Both the position numbers and the translations under genes were made by a program. Source: Bolinopsis microptera (Eukaryota; Ctenophora; Tentaculata; Lobata; Bolinopsidae). From it: a DNA stretch of 62,000 nucleotides. Of this stretch, positions 1 through 11,134 are shown in pieces. A model generated the notes under the pieces. That model had not been told where the DNA came from and did not search any database. It saw only the letters and a list, made by a program, of their open reading frames with translations. Location: NCBI RefSeq assembly GCF_026151205.1, contig NC_087084.1:1-62000 (forward strand). The letters run 5' to 3'. The stretch's first letter is position 1. Each line of letters starts with the position of its first letter.

Positions 1-458
1 CGAAAAGGTTTCTCCCTTTCTGAGTTTGCCTTTTCACGTTCCCTCTCTTTCTTCATAGCCAACTTCTCCTGCAAATCACTGATTTTTGTCATGTCTTCTT
101 CTTGCTTACAGAGCAATTTCTCTTGTAGTCCTATGATTTTAGTCGTATCTGCTATTTTTTATTTCCTGAACATTCGATTGTCTGTAGCTGTTTCAACGGC
201 GGATTGTAACAATGGACCACAATAATTGTCCAGTAAACAGCACACTGTCTCTAACCATTCTGATAACCTTTCTCTAGGCACACTTCTCTGGTTCAGTTTA
301 TCAAACCCCACATCATCGTTGTGTTCAACTCCGATTTTACTTCTAACTCCTTGAAAATACTAGGCCGCCATGTGTATCTGATCCACATATTCCGGAAGGA
401 ATTAGCCATTCTCAACCATAGCAGCATCATCTACCATATCCAAGTGTTCACCCTGTAG
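1..458 (-). pseudogene. retroelement ORF1-like fragment, broken
   Basis: Read on the minus strand, one frame gives protein-like sequence for most of the stretch. It includes SEWLETVCCLLDNYCG, then a Lys/Glu-rich heptad-like stretch (IIGLQEKLLCKQEED, ISDLQEKLAMKKERE) that looks like a coiled coil. In-frame stops occur after VENG, after IHMAA and after NRMFRK, so it is not an intact gene. Coiled-coil ORF1 proteins of LINE-type elements have this look, but I recognise no diagnostic domain. The window starts inside it. The family is an inference. Confidence 0.4.
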
Positions 459-684
459 CGGAAAAGGCATCGTACACGGTGTACAGGAAATGCACAAACA
501 TTGTATTCAAATCTACAAAGCTAGAGAGAGATAATAATAAACACACACACAAAACTACTGATAGAGCAGTATAACAAAGGGTGAGATATTTTATATTTGC
601 TGCAAAATATGGTAATGTAACCATATTAACCAAACAGTAACCAGATAAGATAATGTAACCATAGTAACACTACTGCATAAGGAC
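459..684. other. AT-rich spacer, no gene seen
   Basis: AT-rich DNA with a short CA run near 540-553 and two GTAACCATA-like words near 615-665. Nothing codes convincingly on either strand. Confidence 0.5.
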
Positions 685-696
685 AATATCTAATTT

Positions 697-774
697 TACT
701 GGGCGGCGCTCAGTATAATTTCGCCTAATCTCTATGAATATGAAAATAAATATAATAGCCTGGGGTTCCCAGGT
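697..774. mobile_element. 78-bp deletion-derivative MITE with 12-bp target duplication
   Basis: The 12-mer AATATCTAATTT stands directly on both sides (685-696 and 775-786). The insert begins TACTGGGCGGCGCTCAG, holds CGCCTAATCTCTATGA, and ends AGCCTGGGGTTCCCAGGT. The same two ends, with similar flanking words, bound the longer reverse-oriented copy at 28723-29575. This copy therefore looks like the same family with its interior removed. Confidence 0.65.
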
Positions 775-786
775 AATATCTAATTT

Positions 787-1278
787 AGGAGATAATATCG
801 GCACGATATAAAGCTGTAAACTAAAATGTCAGCGATTGTTTGTATGATAAGTTCGTTTTTAAACCTTTAAACTATTTTAAGATTTTTTTTTTTTTTTTTT
901 TTTTTTGTTCAGGGAGCAGGCTTGCCACATAGGTCCAGGAGTACCGAACGTTTAGGCAGGGTGCTAGGTTATGGAACACACTCAACTAGTATAGGTAGTC
1001 TGAGAGTCCGAAATCTCCAAAAGGAGATGTCATCAGAGTGTGATCCACTGCCTGACTAACCTGTGGGTAGAGTTCATTAGACTCTATTATGATGACAGGT
1101 AGTATCTTCTGTAAGTTGCTGAGATCCAGTGTCCATGGTACCTATCACCTATCTAGATAATAATAACAAAATGGGAGGCTCTATTTGTCCAAGTGTGCTT
1201 CAAATTAAACTGATAAATAAAATACAAATTTGAATTTAAAAATTTTTAAAACCAATAATAAATATAAGGATAAATACC
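787..1278. other. gene-free spacer
   Basis: Contains a T run of about 25 bases (882-906) followed by mixed-composition DNA without a convincing reading frame. No repeat family was recognised. Confidence 0.4.
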
Positions 1279-2165
1279 TTGACTGAAATAGTGAATGTCT
1301 CTGAAGAAGTAGAGACAATAAAACAAAATACGACACGGTATGTTGAAATAAAGCATGTCTCTGAAGAAGGAGAGACGACACGGTATGTTGAAAGAAAGCC
1401 TGTGTCTGATGAAGGAGACATGATAAAGCATGAAACGACACGGTATGTTGAAAGAAAGCCTGTGTCTGATGAAGGAGACACGATAAAGCATGATACGACA
1501 CGGTATGTTGAAATAAAGCCTATCTCTGAAGAAGGAGAGACGACACGGTATGCTGCAAGAAAGCCGGTCTCTGAAGGAGAGACCATAAAAACATGATACG
1601 ACATGGTATGTTGAAATAAAGCCTGTCTCTGAAGGAGAGACGATAAAAACTTGATACGACATGGTATGCTGCAAGAAAGCCGGTCTCTGAAGGAGAGACC
1701 ATAAAAACATGATACGACATGGTATGTTGAAATAAAGCCTGTCTCTGAAGGAGAGACGATAAAAACTTGATACGACATGGTAAGCTGCAAGAAAGCCGGT
1801 CTCTGAAGGAGAGACCATTAAAACATGATACGACATGGTATGTTGAAATAAAGCCTGTCTCTGAAGGAGCTGGAGAGACGATAAAAACATGACACGACAC
1901 GGTATGCTGAAAGAAAGCCAGTCTCTGAAGAAGGAGAGACGAAAAAAAACTTGATACGACATGGTATGAGGTATACTAAAAGAAAGCCTGTCTCTGAAGA
2001 AGGAGAGACGATAAAGCATGATAAGACACGGTATGTTGAAAGAAAGCCTGTCTCTGAAGAAGGAGAGACGATAAAGCTTGATACGACACGGTATGCTGAA
2101 AGAAGCCTGTCTCTGAAGAAGGAGACACGATAAAGCATGATACGACACGGTATGTTGAAATAAAG
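1279..2165. repeat. minisatellite, unit about 60 bp (variants about 43-63)
   Basis: Tandem copies of a unit containing ACACGGTATGTTGAAAGAAA and GTCTCTGAAGAAGGAGAGAC. Full units are exactly 60 bp apart around 1377-1497, with shorter or longer variants elsewhere. The GTCTCTGAAGAAGGAGAGAC core is itself a near inverted repeat. Long frames are open on both strands only because many units are multiples of three. The frames end at indels, so I do not call a gene. Confidence 0.9.
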
Positions 2166-2379
2166 TCTAATGAAGTAAGTCAGACAAGCAAACGCTTCAG
2201 GTTAAATGTAGATATAAGTCGTCTCCATCCCAGAAATAATAAATCATAAATGATGACCCGGTGTAACGTTGCAGAAATCGGCCGAAAATAACAATGACTA
2301 AGAACAGTTAAAAAGTGACAGTATTCAAACACAAGGAAATTAATAACATAGAATCTAATGAGGAATATCTCCAAACGGA
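2166..2379. other. spacer between minisatellite and 333-bp satellite
   Basis: Unique-looking AT-rich DNA; no reading frame or structure seen. Confidence 0.4.
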
Positions 2380-2822
2380 GTTTCTTAGAGGGTGAGAGGT
2401 TCTTAATAAAACCTAATGATTAAATGAGACCCGCTAAAGGTACTAAATTAACCGGACTGCTAGCGATGAATCGAGAGTGGGAATAAAATAAAAGCAGAAT
2501 AAATTCTAAGATAACGGAAAACTGGTACAGAAAGCTAATATCCTATCACGGAGTCTAGGAAAAACCTGTGAACCAAATAAGCAGAATGGCACCCGTGCAT
2601 GAAGTGTTAAAATATATACCGAACTGGAATGCCTGCAGAGGCATTTTACTCCTTAATAATGCACGTGTTAGAAAATTTAGTAAAAGCTAAAAATGAACGA
2701 AGCGGTGAAAACTTTCTTAGAGGGTGAGAGGTTCTTTAATAAAACCTAATGATTAAATGAGACCCGCTAAAGGTACTAAATTAACCGGACTGCTAGCGAG
2801 GAATCGAGAGTGGGAATAAAAT
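2380..2822. repeat. 333-bp satellite, left block (one full and one partial unit)
   Basis: Begins inside a unit at TTTCTTAGAGGGTGAGAGG and holds one complete unit from about 2490. The unit is the one tandemly repeated at 4608-5704. The block breaks off at a unit boundary (GGGAATAAAAT), where the 2823-4607 insertion starts. No coding frame runs through the unit, and I could not match it to any rRNA. Confidence 0.85.
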
Positions 2823-3153
2823 ATTTGACCAAAACCCATAATCATGGGTAGAGTGTACCGCTGCCAGTGTCTCTCTTTTCCAAACAAAAGGAAATGATAT
2901 TAATTTAAGGAACCGTCCGCTAATGCAAATTGATACCGAGAATGAAATCGGTCGCTCGCTTTTTCAAATCAATAAGCTTTATTACAATTCGTAAGCCGTG
3001 ATCGAATGGAAAAATCGAGCGACCGATTTCATTCTCGGTATCAATTTGCATTAGCGGACGGTTCCTTAAATTAATATCATTTCCTTTTGTTTGGAAAAGA
3101 GAGACACTGGCAGCGGTACACTCTACCCATGATTATGGGTTTTGGTCAAATAT
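2821..3153. repeat. 138-bp perfect inverted repeat with 57-bp spacer
   Basis: Arms 2821-2958 and 3016-3153 are exact reverse complements over all 138 bases when compared base by base. The arms begin ATATTTGACCAAAACCC and end GAAATCGGTCGCTCG. After one mismatch the pairing continues for about 6 bp into the spacer (TTTTTC/GGAAAAA). A transcript would fold into a long hairpin. It forms the left end of the DNA interrupting the 333-bp satellite. Confidence 0.95.
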
Positions 3154-4607
3154 CATCTCTTTTTGATTATAATGTCAGGATAATTTACACAGTCGAAACT
3201 TCATTAACAAGGAGGCAATTTCGACGATTTCGAAATTCTGCCTTTGAAAACGTTTCCTTGTGTTTAGTTAGGTATATCTGTCGATAACCGACTGAATATG
3301 GCACTTTTTACTCATTCAAGTTTGCATAAAATTCATATATAATGCCATTTAAATATCGTGGAAAGCAGAATATTTATATATTCGAAATCACGAATGAGCA
3401 AAATTCTCACCTTTCGCACGTGCAAACTTTGAGCGAACGTTGCGTGCGCATACAATATTGAATCACCGTAAATTTTTGCATAGTGGTATTTAATATATGG
3501 TTTGATGAGCATGCAAAGTTTCAGAAGATTTCAAAAAGAACTTGGATCACAACGGGACTCCAAAGTTGATAAAAATCGTGAAAATCAAAATTTTTAGTGA
3601 TTTTAGCTATTTTAAATCAGTTTGGGCGTGTCCCCACGTGTGCAACTTTTCGATTTTTAACTTTAAAACTAGCCTATAACACAATTTACACCTTTAAGAA
3701 GCAAAATTGAGCTCCACAACCCAAGGGATGGCCCAACACCAGAGAATACTAATTCACAACTTTTGTGTTTTTATAAAATTATTCTTCAAAAAAGCACTAA
3801 CTTCAATAGCAAATATCTTTATGAAGGAGCAAGGTAGGAAACTATTCCGGTAGATTTTCGGAATGCTTGAACAATTATCTAAGGTAAAAATGTCCTCAGA
3901 TTTTGAATAAAATTACTTCTTAATAGTGTAAAATCGATTTGAAAAGTTGTTACTTTGTCAAAAGTCAAGTTTTAAAAACACTTAACTTGATGACGTCATC
4001 AAGTGATGATGATGAAGTTAAATTATTTTTCAATACAATGTAAACTAAAGCTTAAACGATTATCTTCAAAACCTGTGGTTCGAGATGACTGTATCGTTTA
4101 TACTTTCGAATCTACGGACACTTAAATGTAGGCTACAATTGACTGCAAAAAGCGTCTATACATACATATATATATATATATATATCTTCACGACAATCTG
4201 TTGTAAAACAGGGGTTCCAGAAAACCCACTTCCCGATACTCCTGAAACATGAAATTTTTTTTACAGTCGATTTGGACAAGGTCTAGACGCCCTGCAAAGT
4301 TTCATATCTCTAACTCAATTTTAACATGGTTTTTAAGGCACCTGAATATGGCGATTTTGGGTTTTTTACCTAATTTCGTATAACATGCTGGCGCGTATTT
4401 TGCGCAAATTTCTTAAAAACCTCCACATAACTATTTCTTATTCCTGTCATCTTTAACATTGAATTAGAATGTTTTAAACTTAAATATGCCTGCTGAACTA
4501 CTTTCGATGAGTCTTAATGCCTGGAAAACAATAAAGGGGATATACTAGTATAGGGGGTAAATAGTATTGTGAATATAAGGGCGACGGTAATGCTTGCCAG
4601 CATTGTG
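2823..4607. mobile_element. 1.8-kb insertion in the 333-bp satellite, probable non-autonomous element
   Basis: The satellite stops at 2822 and resumes at 4608 at the same point in the unit, so about 1,785 bp has been inserted with at most a 1-bp duplication. The left end is the long inverted repeat. The right end is a small hairpin, AATGCT-TGCC-AGCATT, followed by GTG. The same right end with compensating changes occurs at 57368-57392. The interior is AT-rich, holds a TA microsatellite near 4166-4186 and a CCTGAATATGGCG-like word, and has no convincing ORF. The superfamily is not determined. Confidence 0.6.
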
Positions 4608-5704
4608 AAAAGCAGAATAAATTCTAAGATAACGGAAAACTGGTACAGAAAGCTAATATCCTATCACGGAGTCTAGGAAAAACCTGTGAACCAAATAAGC
4701 AGAATGGCACCCGTGCATGAAGTGTTAAAATATATACCGAACTGGAATGCCTGCAGAGGCATTTTACTCCTTAATAATGCACGTGTTAGAAAATTTAGTA
4801 AAAGCTAAAAATGAACGAAGCGGTGAAAACTTTCTTAGAGGGTGAGAGGTTCTTTAATAAAACCTAATGATTAAATGAGACCCGCTAAAGGTACTAAATT
4901 AACCGGACTGCTAGCGATGAATCGAGAGTGGGAATAAAATAAAAGCAGAATAAATTCTAAGATAACGGAAAACTGGTACAGAAAGCTAATATCCTATCAC
5001 GGAGTCTAGGAAAAACCTGTGAACCAAATAAGCAGAATGGCACCCGTGCATGAAGTGTTAAAATATATACCGAACTGGAATGCCTGCAGAGGCATTTTAC
5101 TCCTTAATAATGCACGTGTTAGAAAATTTAGTAAAAGCTAAAAATGAACGAAGCGGTGAAAACTTTCTTAGAGGGTGAGAGGTTCTTTAATAAAACCTAA
5201 TGATTAAATGAGACCCGCTAAAGGTACTAAATTAACCGGACTGCTAGCGATGAATCGAGAGTGGGAATAAAATAAAAGCAGAATAAATTCTAAGATAACG
5301 GAAAACTGGTACAGAAAGCTAATATCCTATCACGGAGTCTAGGAAAAACCTGTGAACCAAATAAGCAGAATGGCACCCGTGCATGAAGTGTTAAAATATA
5401 TACCGAACTGGAATGCCTGCAGAGGCATTTTACTCCTTAATAATGCACGTGTTAGAAAATTTAGTAAAAGCTAAAAATGAACGAAGCGGTGAAAACTTTC
5501 TTAGAGGGTGAGAGGTTCTTTAATAAAACCTAATGATTAAATGAGACCCGCTAAAGGTACTAAATTAACCGGACTGCTAGCGATGAATCGAGAGTGGGAA
5601 TAAAATAAAAGCAGAATAAATTCTAAGATAACGGAAAACTGGTACAGAAAGCTAATATCCTATCACGGAGTCTAGGAAAAACCTGTGAACCAAATAAGCA
5701 GAAT
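4608..5704. repeat. 333-bp satellite, right block (three units plus partial)
   Basis: Units start at 4608, 4941, 5274 and 5607, exactly 333 bp apart, each at AAAAGCAGAATAAATTC. The last unit is cut after AACCAAATAAGCAGAAT. The units are almost identical, implying recent amplification or homogenisation. Confidence 0.95.
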
Positions 5705-5956
5705 CCAGACATTTTAAGATACTCTCAAGTGAGACTCTCCACTGATGAGTGTAATAAATACATAGCTATATATTTATCACTTCACTATATTTTACATTAC
5801 CTCTACACTGATGAGTTATTATTAATATTATTTCAAACAAATACTCGAGCAGACGAATCGTTTATAAAAAGAACAATACCAAATCTCGGAATTGTTCTTC
5901 CTCATTCCTGCTTAAAGCCGTAGTACATACATATTACACTATTGTTAGGTAAGTGT

Positions 5957-6345
5957 ACCTTAGTAACTATAGTAACCATAATAACACTAGTAACCATAGT
6001 AACCATAGTAACCATAGTAACCACAGTAACCATAGTAACCATAGTAACCATAATAACACTAGTAACCATAGTAACCATAATAACACTAGTAACCATAGTA
6101 ACTATAATAACACTAGTAACCATAGTAACCATAATAACACTAGTAACCATAGTAACACTAGTAACCATAATAACACTAGTAACCATAGTAACCATAATAA
6201 CACTAGTAACCATAGTAACACTAGTAACCATAATAACACTAGTAACCATAGTAACCATAATAACACTAGTAACCATAGTAACACTAGTAACCATAATAAC
6301 ACTAGTAACCATAGTAACCATAGTAACCATAGTAACACTAGAGGA
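5957..6345. repeat. GTAACCATA / GTAACACTA 9-bp microsatellite
   Basis: Nine-base words GTAACCATA, ATAACACTA and GTAACACTA alternate in a loose 27- to 45-bp pattern. Nine is a multiple of three, so frames are open on both strands, giving Ser-Asn-His and Val-Thr-Ile/Met strings. These are repeat artefacts. Confidence 0.95.
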
Positions 6346-8015
6346 TCTGACTAACGTAGTGAGAGATATTTTAAACAGTGTAAAAAGTATACAGATTACA
6401 GGAGTAACGTACACTGTACAGGAACCTGAATCGAGCGGAACAAAATATTCTATCTACAATCTACCCTGGTAAGGTCTTAAATTACATTTTACAGCCAAGT
6501 TCACGTTAATATTAATGAGCACAATCGAATTATTCCTTTACTAAACTTAATAACCTGGACGCGTGTTATTCCAAATTGAAAGTATTTCTAATATTAGAAT
6601 TTCGGTTTCAAATGTCATGCTGTCATGAAGATGGGACAGCACACTCCCTGATCACACAATATCAGTTTTACACTGTACACGTGAAATGAATATCTTCGAA
6701 TCAATGCATATTTCGAAATCAGTATTCCTCATTTACTAGCATACAATCAATGTATAGTGTATAGTGTAAAGTGTATAGTGTATAGTGTATTTACTAGCAA
6801 ACAATCAATGACCGAATTATTTTCAATTTAATAACAGATACCAAAGTGACCCTATTAAAAGGCATTTAATAGTGTTGACAGCTATAAGTGTTGACAGCTC
6901 TAAGTGTAATTAATTAATCGGCCAAATAATATGCAATGTAATGAATTTGGCGGTTTAAAAGAAGGAAACGAAAGTATCAAACTGAGGGAGGGATATTTGT
7001 CAAGGTGGAGTGAGAGTCGTGCCCAGATAAGAATCCGTTGTCATGGTTACAATTAGGATATGTTACACCTACAAACCTTACTAAACAAGAAGACTTCACG
7101 GCAGTGTGTTGATATTAATATCCAGATTAGAGCATGATCATCGGCATAATCTGAACAAACAAATGTAACTATTCATCCGGGTGTGGTTTATTCCTCACTT
7201 TGTAGCGAATATAATTATAAAGGTTTTAATTAAGTAAGTTATACGTGTAGACTGTAGTCGTTACGTAAACTTTAAGTTAAGAATTGCTTACAATTATCAG
7301 ATTATAAACGAGTTAATGACTAAAGTTGTTTTGTCGTGTGCTGTTACTTACCCGGCGGAGTGTGCTGATACTTACCCTGCTAAGTTGTAAGTAATATGCT
7401 CATGTTTTAAAGTCCTCACAGGGCGTGATTCATAAAAATAAGTAGGAGTATCAATATCATATTACATATATAATTTATCGGCATTGTAATTTATACTATA
7501 TTATTACCGTAGATCTTCATTTTTCTGGCAAATGCTTACGTTATTAGGGGGGGGCCGGGGGGGGGGGGGGGGCGTCTTACCTGGGGACAAATCCCGTATC
7601 AGTACAGACAGGGTATCAGTATATTATCATCAGATGATATCAACTCAGCGCGCGCACTGACCATATCACTGCGCGTATGGTGAGCGCGAATCTTTCTGAA
7701 ATATTTCGACTGCGCGTTCCATTGCAAGTTTTATGTAGACTCTTTTAACGTTTAGCGAAACATTGCTTACGTATCTAATATAACAGCTTTCCTTCACTCA
7801 CAATTAGTTTTACACAAGAACAGATCTATACAGCCTATAAATACTCTACAGAACAGTTCCCAAGATTTTACGATCCAGATAAAAACATCATCCGACTTTT
7901 ACTCAACATTCTCCCGGATAAAATGTAATTAGAGTTGAAGCAGATTGAGTGGTGGAAGTGCTACAACCAGGCGTTTACTCCTTATCACGGGTATTAAGTT
8001 ACGTTATATATATTT
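6346..8015. other. gene-free AT-rich spacer
   Basis: No convincing exon on either strand. It holds a short GTATAGTGTATAGTGTAAAG microsatellite (about 6751-6790), a duplicated GTGTTGACAGCT word near 6870-6900, and a G tract at about 7548-7572. Confidence 0.5.
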
Positions 8016-8027
8016 GCCGGGGTGATG

Positions 8028-8246
8028 TAACTGGGGGGGGGGGGGGGGTGATGTAACTGGGGGGGGGGGTGATGTAACTGGGGGGGGGGGGTGATGTAAC
8101 TGGGGGGGGGGGGGGGGGTGATGTAACTGGGGAGGGGGGTGGGGTGATGTAACTGGGGGGGGGGGGGGGGTGGGGGGGGTGATGTAACTGGGGGGGGGGG
8201 GGGGGGGTGGGGTGATGTAACTGAGGGGGGGGGGGGGTGGGGTGAT
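8028..8246. repeat. G-tract minisatellite, GTGATGTAACT-G(n)
   Basis: About ten copies of GTGATGTAACTG followed by variable runs of 9-18 G. On the opposite strand this gives a proline/histidine-rich pseudo-frame. The G runs on the plus strand are long enough to form quadruplexes, which is an inference. Confidence 0.95.
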
Positions 8247-8583
8247 ATAATCATCCCCCGCTCTACCACACAATAAATCTCTGAATCGCTGAAAAATTTG
8301 TGATTACAAACTAACATGCCAAATAATACAAAAAGATATAATATTATTTCATGATGCAATAAAAACTTGTATGCAAACCCTTGGAAAGTGTGACATGCTA
8401 TTAATCGTGTAACAATTTTAATGGTATTAATATAAAAGTGTACTACAAGGCAGTCACCCAACAACTCCAATACTTACACAAACACAACTAAATAAATCAA
8501 ATTCCACAAAATTAAAACACAAAGTTGCTCTCTCATCTGCCACTCCTTACTTTTAAATAACAATTCTCAATAAAGATCCTATA

Positions 8584-9056
8584 TGGACAAGTTCATTTGA
8601 TTTTGAGGATATTGGTAAACAAAAATAATAGCGTTTTCGACGATAGTGGCTTAATTTTGGCATCTATTAACCTAGCACGTTAAGAAGTTATGAACATTAG
8701 CCACGTGACCCATACTCCCATATGCACTGCTCAGAAATAAAATTTATTGTTTTTATGCACTGCAATGTTTAAAAAGTTCCTTTTTTTGCGACTTTGTTAG
8801 CTATAGCTGCCCAATAAGCTTCCCTTAGTCTAAAATATAGTAGTCAATCTAACAAATCTGATACAACATTGGTTAAAGGGCAGGGATCGAGCGGTTTACG
8901 AGGTAAGGGTCATATGTACCCATCCTAGTGATGAGACGAATATCCTAACCATAAAGGGTTTAAATAATTTCATAGTGTGACAAAGTCACTACACTGTGCC
9001 TTTTAATAGGACCACTAATATTTACCAATATTCTCAAACTCAAATGAACGTGTCCA
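8584..9056. mobile_element. 473-bp inverted-repeat MITE flanked by TA
   Basis: The left end TGGACAAGTTCATTTGATTT and the right end (reverse-complemented) TGGACACGTTCATTTGAGTT pair over about 37 bp with a few mismatches and share ATATTGGTAAA. TA dinucleotides flank both ends, as expected of Tc1/mariner-type insertions. No transposase frame lies inside. Assignment to Tc1/mariner rests only on the TA flank. Confidence 0.75.
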
Positions 9057-9657
9057 TAAAACATTGGTTAATGGGTCACAATAGAATTGTCTGGAATGTC
9101 TTTGCTGGAATCTAATTAAAACTAATTTATTAATTAACTAATTGATTAATTAATTAGTATTTGTTAATACCAAATAGTCGTTTGGCGTGCATGAAGGGTT
9201 GTTTAGGTATGAACTGTAAGAGGAAGGAAGGTATTGATTGGAACAGTACGTCAGAAGAGTAGTCGCAGTAGTGCTGGCACATCAGAAACCTGGGAGAAAG
9301 AGACCTTACTTACATAATTAGGGGGAATTAATTACATAATTAGGGGAACATTATTATCAAACTTAACACAAATCTGAAGTAGTTAACAATAAACATCTTA
9401 AAGATCTGATAAGTCTACAAAAAAAATTAAAATTATTATTAAATGGCAACAAACTTAAAGAACTATAACATAAAGCGTGTTTAGGAGGATATATCTAGGG
9501 GGACATTGCTAACACAATTAGGGGAACTTTACTTAAACAATTGGGAGATATTTCAAGAACTGTATGTTAATGCTACGCACTGTATGCTATGTTTGGTAGC
9601 ATTGAAAATTTGGTCGGGGCAAAAATCGTAATTCTTCTTCACTCAACTTTAATCGGC
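9057..9657. other. gene-free spacer
   Basis: AT-rich DNA with ATTAATTAATTAACTAATTG-like low-complexity sequence around 9120-9160 and two short AATTAGGGG(G/A)A words near 9320-9345 and 9518. No exon seen. Confidence 0.4.
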
Positions 9658-9659
9658 TT

Positions 9660-10495
9660 GTAATTTGGAATTTCCTTGTGTTTTACTTACAATATGCAGG
9701 AGAAGATGATAAGGAATTTCCTTGTGTTTTACTTACAATATACAGGGGAAGATGATAAGGAATTTCTTTGTGTTTTACTTACAATATGCAGGGGAAGATA
9801 TAAGGAATTTCCTTGTGTTTTACTTACAATATGCAGGGGAAGATGATAAGGAATTTCCTTGTGTTTTACTTACAATATACAGGGGAAGATGATAAGGAAT
9901 TTCCTTGCGTTTTACTTATAATATACAGGGGAAGATGATAAGGAATTTCCTTGTGTTTTACTTACAATATGCAGGGGAAGATGATAAGGAATTTCCTTGT
10001 GTTTTACTTACAATATGCAGGGGAAGATGACAAGTAATTTCCTTGTGTTTTACTTACAATATGCAGGGGAAGATGATAAGGAATTTCCTTGTGTTTTACT
10101 TACAATATGCAGGGGAAGATGATAAGGAATTTCCTTGTGTTTTACTTACAATATGCAGGGGAAGATGATAAGGAATTTCCTTGTGTTTTACTAACAATAT
10201 GCAGGGGAAGATGATAAGGAATTTCCTTGTGTTTTACTTACAATATGCAGGGGAAGATGATAAGGAATTTCCTTGTGTTTTACTTACAATATGCAGGGGA
10301 AGATGATAAGGAATTTCCTTGTGTTTTACTTACAATATGCAGGAATTTCCTTGTGTTTTACTTACAATATGCAGGGGAAGATGATAAGGAATTTCCTTGT
10401 GTTTTACTTACAATATGCAGGGGAAGATGATAAGGAATTTCCTTGTGTTTTACTTACAATATGCAGGGGAAGATGATAAGGAATTTCCTTGTGTT
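9660..10495. repeat. 46-bp minisatellite, about 18 units
   Basis: Units contain AAGGAATTTCCTTGTGTTTT and ACTTACAATATGCAGGGGAA. One unit near 10341 is internally shortened and a few carry point changes. AAGGAATTTCCTT is a perfect 13-bp inverted repeat around one centre base. There are no unique spacers between copies, so this is not a CRISPR-type array. Confidence 0.95.
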
Positions 10496-10754
10496 TGTCC
10501 ACTGTTTCCCGTGGTTTATCTGCTCCCAATGTGTTAGCTGTCTGTTTTCTCCTTGATCGCTGCAACCAAACGGAGATCCTCTCAGATAGTGAAACACGAT
10601 AAAATTCCCCTGCGGAATGTTAATTTATAAGTTGTTTCAATGAAAAAATAAAATTATCTAAAGAAGCGGTAACTTTATATTTGTGTGTGATCAGGTGTGA
10701 TCAGGTCCCTGACACTGTGTGATCAGGTGTGATGCGTGTAGGGTTGATAAGGGA

Positions 10755-10912
10755 AAGAATCTATATTACATTATCTACATCATTATATTATCTATATTAT
10801 ATTATTTATATTATATTATCTATATTATTATCTACATCATATATTATCTATATTATATTATCTATATTATCATCTACATCATATATTATCTATATTATCT
10901 ATATGATCATAT
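10755..10912. repeat. TCTATATTATAT low-complexity array
   Basis: Imperfect repetition of TATCTATATTATA and TCTACATCATATA words, following two tandem GATCAGGTGTGATCAGGT words at 10690-10732. No gene evidence. Confidence 0.8.
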
Positions 10913-11134
10913 TTTAATATTCCTCTTTCAGCTAGTATATAGCGGGTTTCCAGTATTATTTGAGACTCAGGTCAACTTTAAACAATTACGTGTATTACAG
11001 GAACACAACAGGTATTGTACTTGTAGTGTACTTCATACAACAAAAGTAACTTTATCCGTGTATGATACTTTATAGTGTGTGATAAGATTTTAACAGAATT
11101 ATAAGAACCTGTACAATAAAACCATTCTCCTGAT

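Noticed and set aside
3087-3287. 66-codon plus-strand frame starting in the inverted repeat
   Set aside because: No domain, begins within the right arm of the hairpin, ordinary length for AT-rich DNA.
2380-5704. 333-bp unit as a mitochondrial or ribosomal RNA fragment
   Set aside because: Words such as GACCCGCTAAAGG recall rRNA, but no conserved rRNA core could be matched in order.
5902-6472. Thr/Val/Ile and Ser-Asn-His reading frames on both strands
   Set aside because: Translations of the 9-bp GTAACCATA microsatellite.
7994-8470. Proline-rich minus-strand reading frame
   Set aside because: Produced by the G-tract minisatellite; the downstream part has no recognisable domain.
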